A stretch of DNA of 51,946 nucleotides, taken from assembly GCA_022579005.1 (NCBI GenBank), contig MU401563.1, positions 73,473 through 125,418 on the forward strand, in the 5' to 3' direction. The notes beneath the pieces were generated by a model. It searched no databases. It had not been told where the DNA came from and worked only from the letters and a program-made list of their open reading frames with translations. A program made the position numbers and the translations under genes. Positions 25,401 to 34,827 of the stretch are shown here, piece after piece. Source of the DNA: Poronia punctata (taxonomy: Eukaryota; Ascomycota; Sordariomycetes; Xylariales; Xylariaceae). Within the stretch, counting starts at the first letter, position 1. Every line of letters starts with the position of its first letter.

Positions 25401-26899
25401 TTATTAGTATGTTTATAGCTATTGCTTATAATAATAAATACTACTTTAAAAAATAACGTATGCTATAAAACTTAAAGCAATATTTAATTTAAAAGAAAAT
25501 AAAACTAGTTAAAAAGTATATTAATTATTATAATACTTATAAGCTTTATATAATATTATAAAAAAAACTATATAGCTTATACTAAGCTACTTAACTAGTA
25601 AACTTTTAACTTATAAAAACTATTGCTATTAACTTTATTATAAAACTTTTAAAAGTTAAATTAACTAACTTATTATAAAAGTTAAAAAAATAAAACTATT
25701 TTAACGCTTTAATAATAATTACTTATATTATATTTAAAAAGTTATTATTGCTACTAAGTAATATAAAGTATATTATAAAAAACTAAGCTAAAGTATTTGT
25801 TTAAGCTGCTTTAATTGCTAACTAAGGTACTTTTTTAAGTATTATTTTAAATTAAAACTAAAAATTTACTTTAGCTTTTTAAAAAAGACTTTAAAAAAGT
25901 TTTAAAGCTAAGCTTTTAATATTAATAGCTTATTACTTATAAACTAATAAAGTATTAAAGCAAAAAAATTAAATAGTTAAAATAGCTATTTATTTTTACT
26001 ATTTTAAATATTTAAATTATAAATAAATTAACTTATTACTAGCTTTATAATAAAACTTAAATAGTATATATTTTAAAATAATTAAAGCTTTAGTATATAA
26101 ACTACTTTTTAAATTTTAGCTTTTTAAATTTAATAATATAATTATATAATTTAAAAGCTTGTTAAAATTAAACTTAAATATTTTAAATACTATTTAAATT
26201 TATTTATATTAAAATGCTAAGCTAGCTATAAACTTTACTATTACCTAAGCTAAGCAATATTATAATTAAAAGTATAAACTTATTAAGTTTAATATAAAAA
26301 ATAAAGTTTACTTTTAGCTATATTGCAGCTACTATTTACTTAAACAATTATTTTAAAAGTACTTATAATAGCGCGCAAGCTTATAAGAAGTAAAAAAAAA
26401 ATTAAAAAATTAGCTTATAAAATTAACTTTTTTAAAACTTTTAAAATTTATTTAGTTATTTTTATAGCTTACTTATTTTTTAAATAAAAAAAAAAGAACT
26501 TATTTTATAAGTTTATTTTAGCTTTTAGTTTTATTTAAAATAACTAGCTAGATTAAAATAAAATAAAAAATTTATTTAAAGTTAAAATTATTTTAAACTA
26601 TTACTTAAATTGCTTTAAAATAAAATATTAATACTTAGTTAAATAAAAAAGATATAATTATAAAAATAATTAGTAGCGCTTAAAGTAGCAGCTGCGTAAT
26701 ATAAAAGTACTTATTAAAAAATATTAGGTTTAAAAAAAAAGTAAACTAGAAATAAAAAAAAAAACTACTAATTAGCTTAGCTATATTTAGCACAAACAAC
26801 TTTAAAAAATAAAAAAAATAAAAAAAATATAAAAATAAAAAAATTTGCCTTTGTTTATATTTATTAAAGTTAACGCTAATTTTTTAAGTAGCCAGCACT

Positions 26900-27095
26900 T
26901 AATATAACATATTATAAAGGGATTTAAAAAATAAAGTTTTATAACCTATAGATTAAATAGCTAAATTAAATAAAGACTAGCGCACTAAGGTTAATTAGCT
27001 TAGTAATAACTAATTAACTTAACTTTGCTAGATTTTTTCTTTTTAAATTATTAATTTATAGAATTTACTATATTACCTTATAGTTTTTTTTACTA
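26900..27095. repeat. Right LTR of the inner element
   Basis: Exactly the same length as the left LTR (196 bp). Differences seen are mostly G-to-A or C-to-T, for example AACAT for AACGT and ATAAAGTTT for ATGGGGGTC. Confidence 0.9.
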
Positions 27096-29929
27096 CTAAT
27101 TTAGTATTTAATTTTGTTAATATTTAAACTATAAGCGCATTTTAGCATAGCTAAATAGTTTACTAAAATAAATTTTAAATTTAGTTTTTATTTAGATTAA
27201 ATTAAAAACGATTATAAATAAAAAATAGCTTTTTAATATAAATATAAGCTTTTTAAATATACTATTATACTTATAAAACTAATTAATGCTTTAGCAACAT
27301 TTTAGTTTATAATAAATAATATTTTTTAAAACCTTATAAATAACAGTTTACTTATTTATTTAAACAATTTGCTTATTTATATAAATACTATTAAAAAATA
27401 TAATTATATTATAAAAAAGGTTTTTTACTGCTTAACTTAATATAACTTTGCTATTATACTTTAAAAGTGCAAGTAGCAAGTTAAAAAAGTTAAATTTTTA
27501 AAATATATTATTAGTGCTAAAAGCATTAAAATAGCTTAAAATAAAATTAACTATATTGCTAAATAAAAAAACTTAAAAACGCTTAAAAAATTATAATAAT
27601 TTATAAGCTTTACTAACTTTTATTAACGCTTTATTAAAAACTTTTTTAAAATAGTAAAGCTTTTAATAAATATAAATAAAATTAATGCTAAAATTTAAAA
27701 ATAAACTAGCTAAATAGCTAAAGCTATATAAATACTTAAATATAAATTTATTATAGCTTTAATTTTAGTTTACTTTAATTTTAATGCTATAGTATATATT
27801 AAAACTAACGCTTTTAATTATGCTTTTAATATAATTTTTTTTAAAAAAATAAAAATAGCAAACTTTAACTTATTATATTTTACTTTTAAAAACTTTTACT
27901 AGCAAAAATAAATTATAAAATTTATAATAAAAAACTGTTAACAATAGTTAATTTTTTTAATTAATAAAAATAATATTTAAAAAGCGCTAAATATAAAATA
28001 AAAATTTATTTTAATTATTAAAACCTTGCTTACTTTACTATTGCTAAAGTAATAAATAAAAAATAAACAAAATAAGTACAATAATTATTAACTTACTAAT
28101 TTATTATTAACTATAAGCTTAAAAAATAAAATAAAAAAGCTAATATTTTTTTTTAATTATAATAATATTAGCTTAAAAAAAAAGCTAAAAACTAGCTTAT
28201 TAAAGCAATTTTATAAAAAAAACATTTTTTATACTTTAAAAGCCTTTTAAAACAAGTTTTTTTAGTTATAGCACTATTAGCAAGATTATTAATAACTTTA
28301 GTAACTTTAAAACGCTTTTATAGCTTTAAAGTTTTAAAATAAAATTAAAACTTTATTAAATATATAAAAAAAGCTAAACTTAAAAATTTTAAGTATAAGC
28401 TTAAATTAAAAGCACTATAAAAAAATATAATATTAAAAAATAGTTTTTTATACTATAAAAACTACTTTTAAGTTTTTTATAACTTATAAATTAAAATAAT
28501 AAAATTAAAGCATAATATTTTTATAGTTAATTATATAAATATAAGTAAAATACTTAAGCTAATTACTTATAATTTTTAGTAACTAAATATAAAAAGTATT
28601 ATTAAAAGCTTTATAAGCAAATATTTTAAGTGCTAGCAAAATAAAGCTTTAAAGTACGCACCTTTTAAACTTTTATAGCTTATAAAGCTTTACTATTAAC
28701 TATAAAACATTATAGTAATAAACTTTATTACAAACCTTTTTTTTAATAAATATAATTTTATATAAATAATAGTTAACTTTTTTACTAAAATAAAATAATT
28801 TATACTTTTAAAAGTAAATAAAAAAAAAACTAAAAATTTTATTAAAATTTTTATTAAAACTTATTAAAAATATTATAGCATTTTTTTAAATATTATTTTT
28901 AATAAAGATTTTAAATTTACTGCTTACTTTTAAAAAAACTTTTTTAAGCTTATTAAAATTAAGCCTTATATAAGTACTATATTTTATTTTTAAATTAATA
29001 GCTAAATAAAATAACTTAATTAGTTTTTTAAAGCATACTTTTAAGTATTTATTAACTATAAAATAAATAATTAAAAAAACTTATTACTTATAACTAAATT
29101 TGCTTATAATAACACTTTTTTTATTTTAACGCATATAACTTTATTTTATACTAATTATAAATATTATTTATTAGCTTATAACTTATTACTAGCTAATATT
29201 AAACTTTTAAATTTTAGTAGCAAATTATATATTTACTAAATAATAAAAGTTTATAAAACTATTAAAAAATATTTTAAAGTTAATTAAAAAAAAATAAAAA
29301 AATAAGTAAACAAAAAAAAGCTTAAAGCTTTAAAGTACTAAAAAAATTAATTAGTAATGTTAAATACTTAAAATATTAAAACTAAATAATTAGCAAAAAA
29401 GCTTAATAAAAAACCTTTAAGTTTCTTTTATATTTTTAATATTATTTTACTTATTGCTATTAAACTTATACTACTTAAAAAATAAAAAATATATAGCACT
29501 TTTTATATTTTTTTAATTAAACCTTATTATGCTAATAATTAAAAACCTTTTAACCTTAACTAAGTCTTATAAAATATAATACTAATTAAATTAAAAAAGT
29601 ACTATATAAATAAAGTTATTAACTTTATAAAAACTTTTTAAAAAAACGTTAAGTACTTAATTAAGTAAAAAAATTAGCTAGCAAAAAAAATTAAATTTAA
29701 AAGCTTTATAATAACTTTATAAATAATAAAGCTAAAGCTATAATTAAAAAGTTTTACTAGCTTAAACTATAAAAGCTAATAAATCTTTAAGCTATATAAA
29801 AAGCTAACATAATACTTTTTAAGTATAGCTTTAATATTTTATTTAAAAAGCTATTATAATGCTTTTAATTAATTTATACTATTACTAACTACGTTAGCGC
29901 TTAAAACAGGCTTTATAAAAAAAAGCTAG

Positions 29930-30255
29930 TATTATATAAAACATTTAAATAATAAAACCTAGCTAATTAAAAAGCTATAAATATTAAAAATAGCCTTTTA
30001 AATAAAAAAGTTAAATAAAATTAACTTATTAGTTTTATATTATATACACTTATAAATATAAAGTGCAAACTTTCTTTATATAAAAAAAATAAAAACTGCT
30101 AATTTCTAACTAAAAATAAAAATAAATAAACCTATATTCTTTTAAAGGCTTAAAAAAAACTTCTTCCTTATAAACCCTTTTAGCCTATACAGAATTATTA
30201 AATTAAATTAAAGCTATTCTCACTTCTAAGTTGCTATATTAAGCCCCTTGTCACA
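29930..30255. repeat. Right LTR of the outer element
   Basis: Starts TATTATATAAAACATTTAAA, the transition-mutated counterpart of the left LTR start. It ends CCCCTTGTCACA, where the left copy reads CTTTTTATTATA. Here the outer (right) end is the better preserved one, the mirror image of the left LTR. Confidence 0.92.
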
Positions 30256-30260
30256 TATGG
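30256..30260. repeat. Right target-site copy TATGG (outer element)
   Basis: Follows the right LTR directly and contains the ATG of the GMC sequence MDPDKVERSY. It is the unmutated copy of the duplication. Confidence 0.85.
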
Positions 30261-31723
30261 ACCCCGATAAAGTGGAAAGATCGTACGCGAGGACAGGCCA
30301 TTATAACAACAGGGCGGATCTCCAAGTCATTACCGAGTCGAAAGTCACCGGGATTCTTATCGAAGATGGCGTAGCCACGGGCGTATCGTTTCGGGAAAAT
30401 GGCTCGTCGATATTCACACATGCTGTAAAGGCGGATAAGGAAAGTCATCTTATCAGCCGGGGCTATTCATTCGCCACAGCTTCTTCAGCAGAGCGGCATC
30501 GGGCCGGGTACGGTTTTGAAGAAGGCGGGGATTGAAATGCTTGTTGATCTCCCGGGTGTTGGGCAGAATTTTCAAGATCATCCGGTGGTTTTCACCAACT
30601 TCGTCTGTATGTTTTCTGCACGGTAATAGTGGCATGGCATTGTTGGTACTGACTTAGGGATGTAGTGCAAAACTTCACTGTCCATCCAAATCCGGCTGAT
30701 ATGTTTTCTAATCGGAACTTTTCGTCTTGGGCTCAAGAGGTTTGGCGTGAGAATAAGACCGGTAAGTGTCCTATATCTGAGAGGTCCGGAGACAGTCTTT
30801 GTCGATTTGACCATAGTTAATGTGCACTAAATACTCCAGGCCCCTATTCGCTCGGCGTCGGTAATGCCGCCGCCTGGCTCGGTATGCCGGTGATTGCCCC
30901 TGATACCTTTGAAGAAATTGCATCTAGACTTGAAGCCTTGGATTACGCGACCGTATTGCCAACCGACGTGCATTCTACTGTCATGGCAGGTGAGTCACAG
31001 ACCAATGATGAGCAATTTCATATGCAGAAGGATTCCGGATCCGATAGAAACGATACTAAACAATATGATGGGTAAGTGAGTCACTGACATGATCCGGCAT
31101 TATTTCTAGGCTATGAAGCACAAATGAAGCACATGGCGGCCGCGATACGGTCCAAGAACACAGCCTTCTATAACCACGTGTTGACTGGGGGCGCCACGTC
31201 CGGGACCATCGTAGATCTGCACCCTTTGAGCCGTGGCACCGTCAACATCGACCCGCAGAGTCCATTCGAAGGCGAGCCGGTGGTGGACTACCGCGCGCTA
31301 TCGAATCCCGTCGATCTAGACATCATGGTGGAAATCGTGCGCTTCACGAGACGCTACTACTTTGACACGCGGTTGAAGGAGCTCGGGCCGCGTCAGATAC
31401 AGCCATCCGATGATGTCGACGAGACCGAGTATTTGAAGGACTACCTCCGCCAGAGTGTTAGCCCTTCATATTTCCACCCCGTCGGCACTTGCGCCATGAT
31501 GCCGCGCGACCTGGGCGGTGTCGTCGACGAGCAACTCAAGGTGTATGGCATAAAGCAACTTCGCGTCGTGGATGCTAGTATCATGCCGGTACTAGTCGGT
31601 GCGAACACGTGTCAGACCACGTACGCTATTGCTGAGAAGGTAAGCTCCTTGCTAACTATCCCCTATGGTGTTATAGTCATATTGAGGTCGTAGGCCGCGG
31701 ACATGATCAAGGCAGATGGATAA

Positions 31724-32021
31724 TGGACGAATGAGTTTAAGGGGTGGGATAAAGAGCGTGAGGTCAGCCGTATTAGTGATGTGGTCCCAGATATAGATGG
31801 ATTTCAGCACCTCGTGACTCCAATCTGAGAACATACCCAAGTACCTAGGTAGTTTGGAAGACCATTAGGGTCCCTTTGGTGGCTCACCCTCGGACTTTCA
31901 AACCATACGGCCTCGCAGGCGGTATGGCGGCCATGACACGAGACATGAAGGCAGTTTCAGGTCGAAACATGGCAAATCTAATAGGCAGACAGACAACTCC
32001 TGACGGGCAAGTAGTACCCAT
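31724..32021. other. Intergenic between GMC and Sos7-like genes
   Basis: 298 bp between the convergent stop codons. Nothing beyond 3' flanks is seen. Confidence 0.4.
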
Positions 32022-32879
32022 TCAGCTGTCAGTCTCTAATATTTGCTTCAATGTCGTCTCGGCAGCCCGATACCATCGTCCACGTTCCTCTAAATCATCT
32101 TGGACACCGCCTAGGGCCGCATCCTTGCGCCTCTTGGCTTCCCTTGCCGCTGCCACGCTATTGTTTCGTTTCGTCTCTAATGGCTGCAACTCTGTATAAA
32201 GCCGTTCGAGCTCTTTCTGTTTGCGCGGAACTTGACTCTGCAGTTGCTCCAATTGGCGGTCCAGCTCGTCTCTTTGACGTTTCTTGGCATCTACTAGATC
32301 GAGTGTCTTCGCCAGTGGTAGGTTTAGTTCCGGATTATCACTGAGCGACGATGCTTGGCTCTCTCTCAATGTCGCCACTGCGCGCTCGAGCTCGGCAATC
32401 TTGGCCGGTAGTTCTGCCAACTTGACCTTTTCCGTCTTGATTCTCTCGTATTTCTTGGTAAGATCCTTTGCCTTTTCCTCGAGCTCTGCGACCATCTCGG
32501 CCACCTCGGTCTTCAGAGCTTTGAGCGTGGCCTTGGCGGCTAGATTCTGCTTCTCAAGGTCGACATTCTCCTGGTATGTGACTATCAGAGGCGGATCGCC
32601 GACGATGGCGCGTATGAACTTTTCCTTTGTCACTTGTTCGACATAACTGAAACGTAACTTGGCAAACAAGTCGCGGTAATGTGTGAGATCGGCCTCTAAT
32701 GATGCCGGGGTTGTCGCGTCAAGTGACGTGTTGGATATGTCCGACGTCCTCTGGCTTTGTTCCTGTAGATGTGCAATCTCTGAAGAGATGGGTTCGCTCA
32801 GCCTCAAGATGGTGATTTCCTGGCTAGACCCTAGCGATTGAAGTTCTTCTAGGATCTGCTCTGGTGTTTGCGCCGCCAT
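32022..32879 (-). CDS. SOS7: Kinetochore protein Sos7-like, coiled-coil
   Basis: An intronless frame of 285 residues. The start chosen is MAAQTPEQILEELQSLG, because an upstream in-frame ATG only adds a short non-conserved stretch. Residues about 85-100 read KEKFIRAIVGDPPLIV, the block I associate with fungal Sos7 proteins. Residues about 110-270 are heptad-rich coiled coil with many E, K, L and Q. Sos7 was described in fission yeast as a partner of Spc7 (KNL1) at the outer kinetochore and is essential for chromosome segregation. Low complexity of coiled coils leaves room for another kinetochore or spindle-pole protein. It is head to head with the RS-rich protein, 619 bp apart. Confidence 0.7.
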   Translation of the reverse strand: MAAQTPEQILEELQSLGSSQEITILRLSEPISSEIAHLQEQSQRTSDISNTSLDATTPASLEADLTHYRDLFAKLRFSYVEQVTKEKFIRAIVGDPPLIVTYQENVDLEKQNLAAKATLKALKTEVAEMVAELEEKAKDLTKKYERIKTEKVKLAELPAKIAELERAVATLRESQASSLSDNPELNLPLAKTLDLVDAKKRQRDELDRQLEQLQSQVPRKQKELERLYTELQPLETKRNNSVAAAREAKRRKDAALGGVQDDLEERGRWYRAAETTLKQILETDS

Positions 32880-33498
32880 GATGAAATACCACAAGTTTCC
32901 GTACACAGGCGGTCGTATTTATTTAAGGATTGTTGAGTAATAACTAAGAGTCCAGTTGTTTTACGACTCTCTTGGAGCTACCACCCAATGTCTGTTTGTT
33001 TGTTTGAGTGAGGATGCGTCACTAAGGGTATATACCTACTGTTTGTCAATATATCGATTCATTTGCAACTGGTGTTTATACATTCGCGACGCCCCGAAAA
33101 AAGCAAGGTGGGGCATTCCGATTTTAGTCAGTGGACACAGTGTAAAGTGTTATTAGGCTCTTGGCAGATCTTATTTCAGTCTACCTCTGTTCTGCTTGTA
33201 CCGAGGACTTTACCTTTATACTCTCCTTTGTGCTGTGAATCTGTAGCTGCTACTTCCTTGTCAACGGCCATCCCATATTTCGGTACCTTCCCGGATACAT
33301 AAATCTTCAGCAGGCCAGACTGTCACCTGGAGATCCATCTCAGCCGCACCCCCACTGACGCAACAGCCGACAATTCTGTCCTCTCATCATCAATCATTTC
33401 CTCGTTTACCTACTTCGAATGCGCTATTGTGTGCGGGAGTACATCTCCCTCTAGATTATCGCTATTCCTCGAATTATCTTGTACTTCTAACTTTAAAT
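32880..33498. promoter_or_regulatory. Divergent intergenic region, Sos7-like / RS protein
   Basis: 619 bp separate two divergent start codons and should hold both promoters. A TGTTTGTTTGTTTG run lies near 32991-33006. No other gene is supported. Confidence 0.45.
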
Positions 33499-34827
33499 AT
33501 GTCATCTTCCCACGAAATCTTGACCGACGACCATGTTGCCGAGCTTCTGGTTAAAGAGGCGAACGACTGCTCGCTAAAGTACTCGGCCCTTGGTCTGGAC
33601 GCCTTCAAAACGAACAAGTACGTCCCCATCGCCCAACATTCTTCCACCGCCCTGGGTCTTTCAAAATAATGGGTGGCAATAGCAGTCCAACACGCTGACC
33701 GGAACTGCAGGCGTCCATCAAACCAGCCTAAGCCCAACACCCGATTCCTCAATAATATCATCCGAGACACGACCAGCCACAACCGTGCGCTTCTTGCAAA
33801 GGAAAATGCCGAATCTCAGGCAAGGCTACAGGAGCTCGAGGTGGCGGAGGGACGGAAGCGCGAGGAAGAAGAGCGCAAGAAACGAAAGATGAGGCCAAAC
33901 CCGAGCGACACACGAAGGCGCATGCTTGGGGATATTGCCGCCATCTTGGGCGGCCCCTCCAAGAAACGAAAAGCCGAAGATGACGGGAATAGAGAGGCGG
34001 AGAAAGTTTCTCGCACGAGCGACCGCTCATCAAATGATCGAAGTGGCAAGTCGCGCGATACGAGACATGGGGAGGACGAAGTGAAAATGAAGAGCAGAAG
34101 TCGGAGGGATGATGAGCGCGTAGACTCACGTGATGGCGATCGAAGGTCGCATCGTCACCATGATGCGGAAAGACACCGACACCGGCACCGAGATCGCGAT
34201 GACGACCGTGACCGTGACCGCGACCGCGACCGCGACCGTAGATCCAGCTCCCGTGAAGGTCGAGAAGAACACCGACACCGACGACGCAAGGAAAGATCTA
34301 GAGAAAGAGATGAAGGCCACAGTCGCCGTCATCATTCTTCTAAGGAAGCCGACGCGCATAGACATAAACATAGCAGCCGCCGAGATAAAGACGACTCCGA
34401 CTCCGACTCCGACTCTGACCCATTAGAGGACATAATCGGGCCCGCTCCTCCTTCCAAGTCGACTATCAAGCGTCGGGGCCGCGGACTTAACTCTGCCATG
34501 TCCGGAATCGACAATCGTTTTGCTGCTGACTATGATCCTTCGGTGGACGTTGTTGCCGACCCGGACGAGGTGGGTGAGGACGATTGGGACAATGCGGCGG
34601 AAAGCTTCCGCGATAGGATGAAATGGAAGAAACAGGGAGCGGAGAGACTTCGCGCTGCAGGTTTCACCGAGGAACAGATCCGGAAATGGGAAAAGGGCGA
34701 TGCCAAGGACGAAACGGATGTGAGGTGGAGTAAGGATGGTGTACGGGAGTGGGATCGGGGCAAGGTGGTTAGTCCCGATGGTGCTGTGACTCCCCAGCCC
34801 GAATTCGGCCGACTAAAGGGTACATGA
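33499..34827 (+). CDS. RS/RD-rich nuclear protein, pre-mRNA-splicing factor 38B-like
   Basis: Exons 33499-33617 and 33711-34827 join through a split Lys codon to 411 residues. The N-terminus (MSSSHEILTDDHVAELLVKE, then KYSALGLDAF and PKPNTRFLNNIIRDT) is conserved in a family of fungal nuclear proteins usually labelled splicing factor 38B-like. A basic helix with RKREEEERKKRKM and MLGDIAAILGG follows, then a long Arg/Asp/Ser/His-rich tract (roughly residues 135-265) including repeated RD pairs, an acidic DSDSDSDSD run, and a conserved tail with WKKQGAERLRAAGFTEEQIRKWEK and a terminal FGRLKGT. A role in splicing is inferred from composition and family label, not shown here. The repeat tract at 34205-34240 may vary in length. 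Confidence 0.75.

Larger units (their letters stand above)
19205..27095. mobile_element. Inner LTR retrotransposon, 7.9 kb, nested in the outer element
   Basis: Two 196-bp direct repeats (19205-19400 and 26900-27095) bound a 7.5-kb AT-rich interior. Perfect 5-bp duplications CTAAT lie at 19200-19204 and 27096-27100. The LTR ends now read TA...TA, which is TG...CA after C-to-T and G-to-A change on the two strands. No open frame survives. An A-rich low-complexity segment (about 21930-22050, repeated AAATAAA/AAAGATAAA units) might be a decayed charged gag region, which would suggest plus orientation, but this is weak. The element must have inserted after the outer one was in place. Confidence 0.9.
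14981..30255. mobile_element. Outer LTR retrotransposon (RIP-saturated), with a nested second element
   Basis: The element is bounded by direct LTRs (14981-15307 and 29930-30255) that begin TGTTAC and end GTCACA in their least-mutated copies. A 5-bp target duplication flanks it: TATAG (14976-14980) and TATGG (30256-30260). Without the nested element and its target duplicate it would be about 7.4 kb, a normal length for a Ty3/gypsy or Ty1/copia element; the 5-bp duplication fits both. The interior is almost pure A/T with scattered AGCT and ACTT words and no open frame of 60 codons on either strand, so gag, protease, reverse transcriptase and integrase cannot be read. Orientation and superfamily are undetermined. 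Confidence 0.9.
13652..31723 (+). pseudogene. GMC oxidoreductase (FAD-dependent, secreted type), split by nested retrotransposons
   Basis: Both halves of one gene flank the insertion. The 5' half starts MLPRSIFGLLAFFGYATGLL, a signal peptide, then YDHVIIGGG, the FAD-binding motif, followed after an assembly gap by GLTVADRLSADGK. Exons 14136-14168, 14241-14516, 14640-14766 and 14882-14980 give VLVIENGKL, the GMC signature region VGNLVGGSSAINAMM, a DYDRWGSFF block and PFQWP-like residues. Coding stops at YWFPTF and resumes across the element at MDPDKVERSYARTGHY. The 3' exons are 30256-30606, 30666-30761, 30840-30989, 31110-31639 and 31694-31723. They end with the catalytic-His block FHPVGTCAMM and GANTCQTTYAIAEKAADMIK. 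Besides the insertion, frameshifts lie near 14405-14412 and 30438-30441. It resembles aryl-alcohol or glucose oxidase-like enzymes; the substrate is unknown. Confidence 0.9.

Noticed and set aside
15001..30255. Mitochondrial DNA or centromeric satellite as the source of AT richness
   Set aside because: Matching LTR pairs, target duplications and C-to-T/G-to-A differences explain the block as RIP-mutated retroelements.
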